NCBI GenBank assembly: GCA_024220505.1
Contig: JAKZZE010000001.1
Location: 2,914,001 to 2,978,000, forward strand
Origin: Rhizopus arrhizus
Lineage: Eukaryota; Mucoromycota; Mucoromycetes; Mucorales; Rhizopodaceae
DNA: 64,000 nt
Direction of reading: 5' to 3'
Within the stretch, counting starts at the first letter, position 1. Each line of letters begins with the position of its first letter. Under the pieces are notes generated by a model. It saw only the letters and a program-made list of their open reading frames with translations. It did not search any database and was not told the DNA's origin. The translations under genes and the position numbers were made by a program. Below, one piece after another: positions 20,609-30,279 of the stretch.

Positions 20609-22264
20609 CAGTGACCCGCAAAACTGTCCCAATGTTTCGTAATTTTCTTTTCTAGGGCTTGCGGCTCCATAGTTGTTAAGCTAATGTACACCTTATTGTA
20701 TATCATTCGATAGCCAAAATCTTGTAGTACCAACAAATGTAAAGCAAAAACAAACTCAAACAGCGCAGACGGAGACAGAGGGGATAGAAAACAAACGGTG
20801 CATTGGGACAGTTTTGCGGCACTTTTGAAAAAAAGCAAAATGGTTTATTTATTTGACATTAATAGTCAGTCCAGCGTCCTTTATTCTTGATACATTGTTT
20901 TATATGCTTAGGCATTGTTTCTATGACCTTTTGGCACTCTTCCGGCTTCATTAAGTCGTACCAAAATTTAGTTACTCGTTCGTATAGTTCATTCATGCCT
21001 TTTGGTGTTGTTTCATAATCATTCAACCTTCTATTTAACAACGACCATATATTTTCAATTGGATTCAAGTCAGGGGACTGTGCTGGTCACTCCAGGATGT
21101 TGTAGGATTGCTGTTTAAGGTATTCTTTGACTGATTTGGACGTATATTTAGGATCATTGTCATGTTGGAAGATCACCTGATGTCTTTCTAGCCCTAGCTT
21201 ATTAGCTCCATGCTCAGTTGTAAGCTCTACTTCATCCTCCAAAATCTCTTTGTACAGTGTTTTATCCATATTACCATTGATTTTGCACATCTAATCAACC
21301 CCAGCATAGGTAATGGCACTCCACAGCATGATATTGCCTCTACCGTATTTAACGGTCATCTTGACGTGATGGGATTTCAGGCTTTCTCCGGATCGAATCC
21401 AAGTCCAGGTGCGTCCATCAGAGCTAAATCTATTGATTTTTGTCTCGTCCGACCAAACAACGAGTTTCCAGTCATCTACTGTCCAGTCCTTGTGAGCCAT
21501 ACACCAAGAAAGCCTCTTGCGAATGTTTTTCGCACTAAGCAAAGGCTTCTTCGGCTTCTCAATCGCACCAAGACCGGCATTACGAAGAGCTCTGCACACG
21601 TTATCGACACTTACGTTTCTTCCAGTGTCTTTTTCTAGCTCCTTAGCCACCTTTGTTGCACTGGATATGCGGTTTTTGGTCACTTGACGCACACAATAGC
21701 GTTCATCAGCTGCAGACAGTAACTTGGGTCGGCCGCCTTTTGGCTGTCCAAGTCCAAAGCAATGGGATTTTTGGAGTCTCCCAACAGCACTCTTACTCAA
21801 GCCAGTAATCCATTCCACTTCCCGAACCGACTTACCTTGTTGAAGTAAAGAAATTGCTTGAACAACTGTATCTTGAGAGACTTGTTTCATGTTGAGATAT
21901 AATGAGCGAGTAATAAATCAGTAGGAGCTTAAAACTTCAGCAGTGAGTAAAGTTCGACTTAGAGACGTACAACACACATTTGTAAGCAGTTTGGTACATC
22001 TATACAACTTGTGGGTCGCTATTTCATCGTTTTTGGTTTTTTTTTCAAAAGTGCCGCAAAACTGTCCCAATGCACCGTTTGTTTTCTATCCCCTCTGTCT
22101 CCGTCTGCGCTGTTTGAGTTTGTTTTTGCTTTACATTTGTTGGTACTACAAGATTTTGGCTATCGAATGATATACAATAAGGTGTACATTAGCTTAACAA
22201 CTATGGAGCCGCAAGCCCTAGAAAAGAAAATTACGAAACATTGGGACAGTTTTGCGGGTCACTG
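20609..22264 (-). mobile_element. Tc1/mariner element C inside gypsy 1
   Basis: The ends are CAGTGACCCGCAAAACTGTC and its reverse complement; TA at 20607-20608 and 22265-22266. The terminal repeats are 226 bp (20609-20834 and 22039-22264), with the core CGCAAAACTGTCCCAATG at the outer end and inverted at the inner end of each. It interrupts the integrase frame. Confidence 0.92.
20859..21890 (-). pseudogene. Tc1 transposase of element C, two nonsense codons
   Basis: A full-length frame (344 codons) with ATG at 21890 and the expected WTDY ending. Blocks: LLQQGKSVREVEWITGLSKS (helix-turn-helix), VWSDETKINRF, FQHDNDPKYTSK and SPDLNPIENIW, spaced as DD34E. Internal stops are a TAG at 21291-21293 and a TGA just upstream of 21087; both sit where relatives have Trp. 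Inactivation appears recent. Confidence 0.9.
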
Positions 22265-22660
22265 TAATTCTTCATTCAAGGATTTCTTTCCATATTTCTG
22301 ACATCTATGACATTTCTTTACGTATTCCATTATGTCTTTAGTCATGCTATACCAGTAATAACGTGATGCTATTTTGTGCAGTGTATTGTTATAAGCCATG
22401 TGTCCACCCAAAGGATGTTGATGATATGTATACATGATCTCTTCTGCTTCTTGTTTGTTCAGCACTTTTCGTATGATACCATTTTCAGTATTATAACGAT
22501 AAAGTGTATTTTGGTAGATGGTGAACTTGTGTGCTTCTTTTTGTATGTATTTTGCTTGCTTCTTTGGAATACCTTCTGGCAATTTCAAGTCTTGTAAGTA
22601 TTGTTTCAGTATGTCTATTTGTGTTTGTTCCATTTTTGCCGAATAAGGTTGTTGTGTCAC

Positions 22661-23084
22661 TAAGTGCTATTTGTAATACTATATCTATTGTTTGATGTTT
22701 CAGGGTTCCTTTTGACAATGTGACGTATTCTAAATATGTATAAGTTTCATATCCAAGTCTCGGTGCTTTCGGTTGAATGAAAACTTTCATTTTCTGAAAC
22801 TGTGTGATGTTTGTTGGGTTTACCAATTATAGCAAACTTTGTCTTGTTTTTGGGGTTAAGCTCCTCTAATGATTTTTTTTTTGTTTTCTGCTGTTTTTGT
22901 GAATATTTTCTAAATTTTTTGTTTCAACAACCCTCCCTTCCTCCATGTTGCTCTATTTGAATTTTATGGTATTTTGTGCTGTTTTTGGATTTTTGTTGTT
23001 TTTAGGCATCATCTTCCCTCCCATCCTCCAATTGATGAATAATAATATATATATTGATAATGATAATTGTAAGGTTATAATCGT
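22661..23084 (-). other. Interval between gypsy 1 RNase H and integrase
   Basis: About 420 bp. The part 22661-22826 still reads as integrase N-terminal sequence in a shifted frame; the rest (22830-23084) is T-rich with stops. No separate gene. Confidence 0.5.
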
Positions 23085-26000
23085 CTAATAACCTAGTCTT
23101 GACAAGAAATCTGCACTCTCATTGACACGTCCGGGTCGATATTTGATGTCAAAGTCATACTCTGATGAAGTGACAATCCATCGTGCAATAAGTCCGGTGG
23201 GGTTTGGTGTTTTCAGTAAACCAGTTAAGGCTGAATGATCAGTAATGATCATAAATTTCTTCCCATGTAGATAAGGTCGAAACAGTTTTACAGCCCATAT
23301 GACGGCTAAACATTCTAGTTTGGTAGGAGCGTAATTAGCTTCATTTGGCTTGAGACCTCGACTTGCAAAGACAACAGGATGTTCTTTTCCATCTTCATCT
23401 AACTGTGTCAATACACATCCTAAGCCTAATTTTGATGCGTCCGTTACTAAAATGAACTCCTTGTTGAAGTCTGGTCTAGCTAATACAGGTGCTGTGGTTA
23501 GCAACTTTTTAAGTGTTTCGAATGACTCTGTTGTTTGTTGTGTCCACGGGATCTTCTTCTTTGTTTTCGTCTGGTCGTGCAATGGTCTAGCTATCGCTGC
23601 AAAATCCTTGATGAAACGTCTATAATATGAGGCAATCCCTAAGAATGATCTGACTTGAGTTGTTGTTGTTGGCTGTGGATATTCAACTATCTTCTTTATC
23701 TTTTCTGGATCGGTATGAATGCCATCTTTGGTAACAATATAGCCTAAGAATTTTAAATGATCTTTAAAGAAAAAGCATTTTTCTGGGTTGAGCTTCAGAT
23801 TTGCTGCTTCTACACACTGGAATACTAGTTCTAAATGTTGAAGATGTTCTTGATCGTTATTTGAATATACATTTAAGTCATCAATATAAGCTACTAAACA
23901 TCTATTGATCAATGGTCGAAAACATAGATCTATCAATCTTTGGAATGTGGCTGGTGAGTTTACTAATCCCATAGGCAAAGCATTGTAATGATACGTTCCA
24001 AACTTGGTAGTAAATGCTGTCAATTCTTTGCTTGATTCGTCTAAGGGCACTTGGTGAAATCCAGCTCGCATGTCGAGCGCTGAGAATACCTTGGCCTTTC
24101 CTAGCGTATCCAATAGATCGTCTATCCTTGGTAAAGGGTATGCATCCTTCTTTGTTACTGCGTTGAGCTTTCGGTAGTCGATTACCATTCTATATTCTCC
24201 ATTTTTCTTCTTTACTAAGATGACTGGCGCAGCCCAAGGACTATTTGATGGGGATATTACTCCTAACTTACAGTACTTGTCCAATTCCTTTTGAAGATAT
24301 TCGGCTTCTAAGGGGCTGATTCGATATGGTCTATGGCTGATTGGCATTGTATCTTCTTGTATAATAATCTTGTGACTTATAAGGTCTGTTCGTCCTATGG
24401 TATCATTGTTCCAATCAAATACATGATCGTATCTACTGAGTAGAGCTTGCAGTTGCTTTAGAATGTCAGATGGTAATTCTCCTATTTCCAGTTCATCATA
24501 TAACGAAGGATCCAATAATTTCTGCTTCGTTTTGTGCTCATTACTGATGTTACTGGCTTCCATTGTACATAAATCGTGGTTCGTTTGTAAATTATAAGCT
24601 GATATGATTGTATCTCGCTGTAAGTTATATCGTTCCAATATTCCTAGCTCTTCTTCTGGTTCTACAATAATTACTTCATTGGTACGGTTAAAGAATCGTA
24701 TTTCAACTGTCCGTTTGTTCACAATTAGCGTAGAACACGTGTCAAAGTATCCGCTTGCATTATTTAGCTTAGGGTGAGTTGTTTCAAAGTGATAAATCAA
24801 ATGAGGGTTTTCTTTTTCTGGTTTGTCCAATATTAAAGTCATCGAAGAGTTAGCTGGTATTGTTAGTCCCAATGCTGTAGCTTGTATGATGTGAGATTCT
24901 TTGAAATTTGTGATAATAACCTCCTCCTTTGTCCCATCTTCTAATACTAATAGAGATTGATTTTCTTTTTCATCATCTGTCATTTCCTCTTCAGTATCGT
25001 TTTCTGAGCTTTCTTCGTCTTCTGATTCGGTTTCTTCAATATCATCTTCATAACTATCGTCGGATTGTTCTTCATCAGATTGCTCTAACTTGTTGTTAGT
25101 TAGGCTAACTGGAAGTTGATATGTCTGCTGATAAGACCTCATTTTAGGTAATGCAACGTTCTTCCGTTCATAATATATAGGTAGTTTGGCCTTCTGGTGT
25201 TTGTACTTGACCTTCAAGGTTAAAGTGTCAAAGTCAATTCTTGCCTTTGCTCGATTTAACCAATTGTTTCCCAAGATAAGATGTGTGGGGCATGATGGTA
25301 ATACTTCAATGGTACATGGAATAACCATATCATCTTTAATTCCAATTGGCACGTCATATATCAATCCAAGACCTGTCTGCTTTGATCCATTTCCTAGAGT
25401 GAAGATGCTGTCTGATGCTGAATCTATTTCTAATCCTAGGGCATCTGCTAAAGCTTTTGACATACACGTTTTTGCAGCACCACTATCAACTAAAGCTTTG
25501 ATGTTTTTATCGCCAATGCTTACAGTTGAATACACAGCAGTTGTGTTTAATTCTTCATCTTCCAGTAATGCCATGGTTTGTTGCGATTGCTGGGATGTTT
25601 GTTGTTTTGGCTTTCGCTTTGGTCTGCATTCGCTTACAAGCTTTCTTCTTAATGAAGGTGCTACTGTAATTAAATCACCTATATCTATGTCGGCTTTATG
25701 TCGTAGTACATCTGATACAATATCGTATTTGATGTCAGGTTGCGTTCTTTTTACTCTAGCTGCCTTACGCTGTGGCTTTTCTTGTATAGGCAAGCCCATG
25801 TCGACGTCAATGTGTTGTGGTTGTATTGATACCTTTGGTCTGGTTGTTGGATTAACTTCTTCGATATGACTTCTTGTTGTTACTCGTTTAGTCACCGAAG
25901 GTCCTGCTACTTGCTTCCCTTTATCCTTAGCTTGTCTAATTTTTGGATATGGGGTTGCTGTTCCGACTTCAAGAGGTCTTTCTGGTCTGATAGCTGCATA

Positions 26001-26147
26001 TAGATCTTTATTATGTTTTGACTTTTTATTCTCTGTTTCGGTTAATAAGGCGTTCAGTTGATGTTGTTGTGTTTTATTAATGGGTTTTGTATTGTTTTGG
26101 GTATTTGATTGACCATTTCCTTGTTTAAAGGCAACCGACCCATTTAG
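23085..26147 (-). CDS. pol: Gypsy 1 Pol: protease, reverse transcriptase, RNase H
   Basis: An open frame of about 1020 codons entered from gag by -1 frameshifting at 26147-26153; it has no ATG near its start. The aspartic protease motif ALVDSGAAKTCMSKA is followed by an acidic linker (EESENDTEEEMTDDEKE), then RT blocks SPWAAPVILVKKKNGEYRMV, SALDMRAGFHQV and the catalytic VAYIDDLNVYS, then RNase H (VTDASKLGLGCVLTQ, FMIITDHSALTGL). It copies the element RNA into DNA in virus-like particles. The frame ends after SADFLSRLGY; integrase lies in separate frames downstream, so the polyprotein is currently broken there. Confidence 0.92.
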   Translation of the reverse strand, partial: LNGSVAFKQGNGQSNTQNNTKPINKTQQHQLNALLTETENKKSKHNKDLYAAIRPERPLEVGTATPYPKIRQAKDKGKQVAGPSVTKRVTTRSHIEEVNPTTRPKVSIQPQHIDVDMGLPIQEKPQRKAARVKRTQPDIKYDIVSDVLRHKADIDIGDLITVAPSLRRKLVSECRPKRKPKQQTSQQSQQTMALLEDEELNTTAVYSTVSIGDKNIKALVDSGAAKTCMSKALADALGLEIDSASDSIFTLGNGSKQTGLGLIYDVPIGIKDDMVIPCTIEVLPSCPTHLILGNNWLNRAKARIDFDTLTLKVKYKHQKAKLPIYYERKNVALPKMRSYQQTYQLPVSLTNNKLEQSDEEQSDDSYEDDIEETESEDEESSENDTEEEMTDDEKENQSLLVLEDGTKEEVIITNFKESHIIQATALGLTIPANSSMTLILDKPEKENPHLIYHFETTHPKLNNASGYFDTCSTLIVNKRTVEIRFFNRTNEVIIVEPEEELGILERYNLQRDTIISAYNLQTNHDLCTMEASNISNEHKTKQKLLDPSLYDELEIGELPSDILKQLQALLSRYDHVFDWNNDTIGRTDLISHKIIIQEDTMPISHRPYRISPLEAEYLQKELDKYCKLGVISPSNSPWAAPVILVKKKNGEYRMVIDYRKLNAVTKKDAYPLPRIDDLLDTLGKAKVFSALDMRAGFHQVPLDESSKELTAFTTKFGTYHYNALPMGLVNSPATFQRLIDLCFRPLINRCLVAYIDDLNVYSNNDQEHLQHLELVFQCVEAANLKLNPEKCFFFKDHLKFLGYIVTKDGIHTDPEKIKKIVEYPQPTTTTQVRSFLGIASYYRRFIKDFAAIARPLHDQTKTKKKIPWTQQTTESFETLKKLLTTAPVLARPDFNKEFILVTDASKLGLGCVLTQLDEDGKEHPVVFASRGLKPNEANYAPTKLECLAVIWAVKLFRPYLHGKKFMIITDHSALTGLLKTPNPTGLIARWIVTSSEYDFDIKYRPGRVNESADFLSRLGY

Positions 26148-27298
26148 TTTTTTGACGGTTGATTTGTTTTGGACGTTTGTTGCTGCACGTTGTTATTATC
26201 CATCTGTGTATTGTACCTATTATTATTGTTGTAGTTGTTGTTATATCTTCCATACCTATTGTTGCCATTATTGTTGCTACTGTTGTTGTTATAATCGTTG
26301 TAATTACTGTTATTGTTGTATCGATTATTGCGATTATAATTTCTGGCAGGTTGCTGATATTGTTGATGATTGTTGAACTCCATACGAATAGTTTTCTGAA
26401 TAAGGTCCACTAAATCTTGTTGTTGATTAGTCTCCATAATTTGTTGATGGTTATAACTTTGCTGAGATCTGTGATGGTTGTGATTATCATGTAATTGCTT
26501 TGGATATCCTTTAGATGTATCCATAGTTGCTAATTGGTTGATAGCAAGCATGTTATGATCGTTTGACTTGTACACTGGCATATTACTTTGTTGAATTTCT
26601 CGGTAAGGTAAGGCTGGTACACCATATTCGTAATCGTCAATAAGTTCGATGTTGTGATTTGGGTGTGTATGATGTGGCTGATAATAACTGTCACTGGGAT
26701 AGACCAAAGCTTGGTTTGCATTTCTTGGGATAAAAGGATTATCCACCATAGCAATCCTTCGAGGTCTATTTGCGTTCCACCAGCCTTCTGCGTGGTTCAA
26801 CCAATCTTTTAATGTCTTTGAACTGCTTTGTATGCAGAATCTTTTAATTTCTGGCTGTAACCCAGCTCTAAATCGGCTTTCGATTACGGCTTCATCTTCG
26901 ATATTGGCAAGATCAGCTGCTTCACGTAGTCTAGCCAAGAAGATGCGTGGATGCTCTTGTTCCCCTTGAATCATATCATTAAACTCCAGTTCATAGTTTT
27001 GGATAAGCTCTGCTGTGACATATTGACTTCTAAGAGCTTCAATTGCTTGATCGTATTTGACTTCGGGAAGTTTCTTGAGTATATCTTTTTCAAAAAAGAC
27101 TTTTGCAGCACCTTTGAGTAAGGACCTAAGAATTGCGAGTTTACGGGCGTCATGTACATTGTTGATAGCAAGATAAGATTCAAGTCTTTCTAGGAAGTAA
27201 CGAAAATCTTCGCCTTCATAGCCATGAAAGTCAACGGGTACAGGTTTATAGTTGTAGTTATTGGCCAACGCGATATGTCCGGTATTGTAAGTTGTCAT
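26144..27298 (-). CDS. gag: Gypsy 1 Gag
   Basis: 384 residues. Residues 1-170 form a retrotransposon Gag domain (FHGYEGEDFRYFLERLESYL, FNDMIQGEQEHPRIFLARLR, ESRFRAGLQPEIKRF). The C-terminal 100 residues are Asn/Tyr/Arg-rich repeats with no CCHC knuckle, so RNA binding probably relies on this basic low-complexity tail. It ends in TCA AAA AAC TAA, where the last seven bases before the stop form a -1 slippery site leading into pol. Translation starts 145 bp inside the 5' LTR. Confidence 0.9.
   Translation of the reverse strand: MTTYNTGHIALANNYNYKPVPVDFHGYEGEDFRYFLERLESYLAINNVHDARKLAILRSLLKGAAKVFFEKDILKKLPEVKYDQAIEALRSQYVTAELIQNYELEFNDMIQGEQEHPRIFLARLREAADLANIEDEAVIESRFRAGLQPEIKRFCIQSSSKTLKDWLNHAEGWWNANRPRRIAMVDNPFIPRNANQALVYPSDSYYQPHHTHPNHNIELIDDYEYGVPALPYREIQQSNMPVYKSNDHNMLAINQLATMDTSKGYPKQLHDNHNHHRSQQSYNHQQIMETNQQQDLVDLIQKTIRMEFNNHQQYQQPARNYNRNNRYNNNSNYNDYNNNSSNNNGNNRYGRYNNNYNNNNRYNTQMDNNNVQQQTSKTNQPSKN
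26147..26153 (-). promoter_or_regulatory. Programmed -1 ribosomal frameshift site A AAA AAC at the gag-pol junction
   Basis: In the gag frame the codons read TCA AAA AAC TAA. A one-base backward slip on A AAA AAC gives CTA AAT GGG and continues straight into the pol frame. This is one of the best-known efficient slippery heptamers and lies directly before the gag stop. No downstream pseudoknot was checked. Confidence 0.8.
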
Positions 27299-27423
27299 TT
27301 TAGTTGTGTTGAGTTTGTGAGTAAGTTGTATGTATGTTTAAGCAAGTAAATTTTTGTGAGTTAAAGTTTTGTAAGTATTGTCTTGTTGATCCTTGAGTAT
27401 TTTCCAATTAAAGTGTAATTGAC

Positions 27424-27440
27424 CCTCGTAGTGACCACCA
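27424..27440 (-). other. Gypsy 1 primer binding site
   Basis: TGGTGGTCACTACGAGG, two bases inside the 5' LTR end on the minus strand. The leading TGG pairs with a tRNA CCA end; the tRNA identity was not determined. Confidence 0.6.
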
Positions 27441-27442
27441 AA

Positions 27443-27878
27443 TGTTATTTTTGGTAACCTTGTGGGTTTATTGAGTGCTTTATATAGAAGTTTTTCTTGA
27501 AATTTCAAAGTAAGGTACTGTAGTGACCACCAGATCTTTTATGTAAGATCAAATATAAGTAAGTAAAATGTAAAGATAAAAAAAATAAAGGGATCAGGAA
27601 CTTTTTATGAGAAGGTTGCCTGTTTATTGAATAAAATATATAATAAAATATATGAGTAGAACTGTACTGTCCTTTTTCTTTGACTAAATGGTTGGGATAT
27701 TTATATGCTGTAAATTTTTTTTTTTTTTTTTCTTTTTGACTTTTTTCATTTTTTTGACTTTTTTCATTTTCTTGACTTTTTTCATTTTTTTGACTTTTTT
27801 CGTTTTTTTTGACTTTTTTCATTTTTTTGACCTTTCTCATTTTTTTGACTTTTTTCATTTTTTAGCTTCTTTGTTACA
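27443..27878 (-). repeat. Gypsy 1 5' LTR
   Basis: 436 bp, nearly identical to 18468-18898; length differences lie in the T runs and the minisatellite (27735-27862). High identity implies recent insertion. Confidence 0.9.
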
Positions 27879-28022
27879 ATAGATACGAAGCATCTCCGCA
27901 ACGGAAGCTCGTTTTGCCGTAGTGAGATGACAAAAGTTTTCCCGAAACTCTTGAGGTTTTGAAAAAAAAAATGCTAAGTAACTTAGAGCAAAAGTTATGC
28001 AAAAAGCAGATGACGACGTACG

Positions 28023-28095
28023 AGCATCTACAAGGAATCGAACCAACGACCTCCACATTTAAAGCTATCGACATAGCTATTTGACCAAGAATGCT
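28023..28095 (-). ncRNA. tRNA-like sequence with Pol III A and B boxes inside Merlin copy 1
   Basis: A 73-nt stretch on the minus strand from AGCATTC to GATGCT. TGGTCAAATAG fits the A box TRGYNNARNNG and GGTTCGATTCC fits the B box. The acceptor ends pair over six positions. The D- and anticodon stems do not fold convincingly, so this is a tRNA pseudogene or tRNA-derived element rather than a working tRNA. Merlin copy 2 carries the same sequence at 38404-38477. Confidence 0.5.
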
Positions 28096-28420
28096 GATTT
28101 GCCAATTTTCGTTTTGCAAGTCCTTCTGTCATCAAATTTCTGATTTTTGACGCGGATTTTCTCGACCTTCAGAAGTCGTATCTCGACCCGGATTTTTTTA
28201 ATGATCTTCTATTTGCCCGCACCCTTGCTTGGAGTAATAGGATGGAGGAAAAAAACAACGGAACTTCGAGAATCTCGCAGTTGACCATTTTTGGTATAAT
28301 AAACTCCGCTTGAAAATAGCAGAATCGTGTTCTGTGACCCCAATAACCATATTAAGCTTATTAAACTCCGCACGCGGAGTTTATATATGTATATATAGTA
28401 TGTGGACGGTAAATCTTTCA

Positions 28421-28618
28421 CAGATCCAATAGTTGTATTGTTTTGTAAAAAATAAAGAACAGCTTTCCTCACAAGTTCAAGTTTATTTTATTGTTTATTT
28501 CGACTTACTATTGGTTGGTTCTATTGTTAACAACGACAACTGGTAGCATCTGTTTGATTAAAATAGTATTTTCTGTTCTGTATCGCAAGTCTCTGATAAT
28601 AACTTACCTGGTTTTACT
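28421..28618 (+). repeat. Partial LTR and leader of gypsy 3
   Basis: AT-rich sequence joining the Merlin end to a gag start. It contains AATAAAG and a possible primer binding site TGGTAGC near 28543. The LTR boundary cannot be fixed. Confidence 0.4.
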
Positions 28619-29209
28619 ATGTCTGGTGTAATCGAAGAAGATATTGATATGGGTAACCCTTCTGGCTCCGGTGAAGGCAATGGTGTTTATGTAGACAAGG
28701 CAGTATTAGAAAAATTGCTCCTTGCCTTGTCATCTAAAAGTTCGCAATCGATAAGGGTATGTGAACCGGATGTGTTCAGGGGTGATCGCTCTGCTATCGC
28801 CGTAGCAAGTTGGTTAGGCTCTCTGGAGTGCTATTTCGAATTGGTGCCCTTGAAAGAAAAAGAGAAAGTCTCATTTGCTGTTACACTGCTCCGTGATGAT
28901 GCCTTAATATGGTGGAATCAATTCAAGGTTAGTCGTGTACCTCCATCCGACTGGTCTGCATTCAAGTTCGCTTTTGAGAATGAGTTTAGACCTGTAAACT
29001 CTACTCAGGCGGCCCGTGATAAATTGGCTGTACTATCACAACACTCCACCGTCGCAAGATATATTAGTGAGTTTCGCAGTCTCCAATTGCAAATACCTGA
29101 TATGTCTGCGGGTGATGCGTTGGATCGCTTTGTGCGCGGTTTAAAGCCTGATTTACGGGTTCTGGTACGTTCTAGATTCCCTCATTCCTTGGAGTCAGCG
29201 GTGTTTTAA
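28619..29209 (+). pseudogene. Gypsy 3 Gag, truncated
   Basis: 196 codons of a typical Ty3/gypsy Gag: an acidic N terminus (MSGVIEEDIDMG), then FRGDRSAIAVASWLGSLECY, DDALIWWNQF, FENEFRPVNS and FVRGLKPDLRVLV. The frame ends at TAA 29207-29209 just after SLESAVF, where the Gag domain is nearly finished; no zinc knuckle, protease or RT follows. The retained part is probably a deletion relic. Confidence 0.8.
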
Positions 29210-29289
29210 TCGCAAGATTAAATAAAAAAATTAAACAAAAAAACAATAGCAGCAATATAAAATTAAAATCCTTCTTTATTGCAGATTTT

Positions 29290-29641
29290 GTTGTAGAACA
29301 GTAACTGATCGTAGTAGACATTGATAAATATAAGTCTTAATACAAGATCATAATTAAATAAAATAAAAATATAAGTTTATTTAAATAAGATCATACAATC
29401 AATTCCAATTAAACATATTCTAAAAGAATATGTTTTGTATTAATGAGAGTTCTTTGATAAGAAGAAGTATCAACTAAAATAACAAGATCCAATCCAATAT
29501 CAGGAATATTGTTAATCTTTCACATAATTGATATAACGCGTAAAATAACCTTATTCAAATCAGTGAGGAATTCCCAGAATAAAAGATAATCTATGACAGA
29601 CATACAAAAGAACAAATGAAAAGTTTTCATAATCATAATTA
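29290..29641 (+). repeat. LTR family L3, truncated copy
   Basis: Starts TGTTGTAGAACAG and matches, inverted, about 45548-45907. It is cut at a TA (29642-29643) by the Tc1 fragment T3. Confidence 0.7.
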
Positions 29642-29643
29642 TA

Positions 29644-30028
29644 CAGTAGCGGACAAAACTGGTGCACAAAAATTAAAATCAACATTGTATCTCCGCCATA
29701 TGTCTGCGACTTTTGTGGCATATACCATCTGAAAGACAGTCCAAAATATACATTATGTTATGTAAACCGGAACTGTGCCGGACATCCCCCAGGCATAAGG
29801 TCATTTTTAGTGATTTTTTGCATATTTCAATTTTCGCCAAAAATGTAGTGCTTGTCTAGCCTTCTTTCAATTTTCCCCATATCTCTCCCGTTTGCTTTCA
29901 GATTTCACAGCATATTAGTAAATTTTAGTAGCTCATAAAAAATATATAAAACTGTACTTATTTTGTATTTCCCATTGAGTCCCCCCTTTTGTTTTTACCC
30001 TATTCACTATAACAAAGTACTAGCCTTA
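29644..30028 (+). mobile_element. Tc1 family T, copy T3, 5' end only
   Basis: Starts CAGTAGCGGACAAAACTGGT and covers the 385-bp 5' leader of this family, ending GCCTTA immediately before a TA. In the complete copy T1 the same leader ends exactly at the transposase start codon. Here the next base pairs belong to copy T2, and beyond T2 the sequence resumes at the ATG of a gypsy gag, not at the Tc1 transposase. Confidence 0.75.
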
Positions 30029-30279
30029 TACAGTAGCGGACAAAACTGGTGCACAAAACTTTTTTTCAGCTTTTAACTACCATTACCTGCTCATGGTAAT
30101 TGCAATAGTCATGAAACTGTACTAGAAGGAGGATATACTAGTCATTGTAATCTATGTATGTTCTAAGCATGACATTGTTAAAACTGAGCGATAAGCGTGC
30201 TTTGAATTTATAAAATCTTATATTTTCTAAAAACCGCAAAAGTGGCTAAAATCTTAGACTTTATATAATCATCTCATCT

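Larger units (their letters stand above)
19629..22660 (-). pseudogene. Gypsy 1 integrase, split by Tc1 element C
   Basis: 22660-22265 encodes the HHCC zinc domain (HQHPLGGHMAYNNTLHK, CHRCQKYGKK). 20608-19629 encodes the catalytic core with D (DRIALDVKHVQ), D (IVSDNGKPFVSK) and E (NPQSNGLIERFNRT), followed by a GPY/F-type module (KWEGPYIVQHILGKGTYHI). Removing 20609-22264 and one TA joins the halves in frame. Upstream, the frame between RNase H (stop at 23085) and the zinc domain is interrupted and shifted near 22640, which may be an intron or decay. Confidence 0.85.
18468..27878 (-). mobile_element. Ty3/gypsy LTR retrotransposon 1, full length, with nested Tc1
   Basis: The two LTRs (27443-27878 as 5' LTR, 18468-18898 as 3' LTR) are near-identical except for repeat-length differences. 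A 4-bp direct repeat ATAG flanks it (18464-18467 and 27879-27882). Order on the minus strand: LTR, primer binding site, gag, pol (protease, RT, RNase H, integrase), an extra ORF, LTR. The uninterrupted sequence in the second Merlin copy near 38250-38290 acts as an empty-site reference. About 7.75 kb without the Tc1 insertion. Confidence 0.92.
16803..28420 (-). mobile_element. Merlin (ISXO2/IS1595-like) DNA transposon, copy 1, with nested gypsy element
   Basis: The left end starts GGGCTAAATGAAAGATTTAC (16803). The matching right end is inverted at 28401-28420 but lacks the last ~8 bases, which are preserved in copy 2 (38791-38799). The transposase gene is at 17031-18357. A complete gypsy element (18468-27878) sits upstream of its start codon. 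The right end probably lost its tip when a retroelement fragment joined at 28421. Merlin assignment rests on the ISXO2-like DDE domain and short inverted repeats beginning GG. Confidence 0.8.

Noticed and set aside
25186..25869. 227-codon plus-strand frame
   Set aside because: Antisense shadow of gypsy 1 pol.
26152..26413. Cys/Tyr-rich and Val/Ile-rich plus-strand frames
   Set aside because: Antisense of the Asn-rich gag tail; low-complexity artefact.
27505..27858. Lys-rich 117-codon frame in the LTR
   Set aside because: Translation of the LTR minisatellite.
28023..28095. Functional tRNA gene call
   Set aside because: Pol III boxes fit, but D- and anticodon stems do not pair and no anticodon can be assigned, so it is listed only as tRNA-like.
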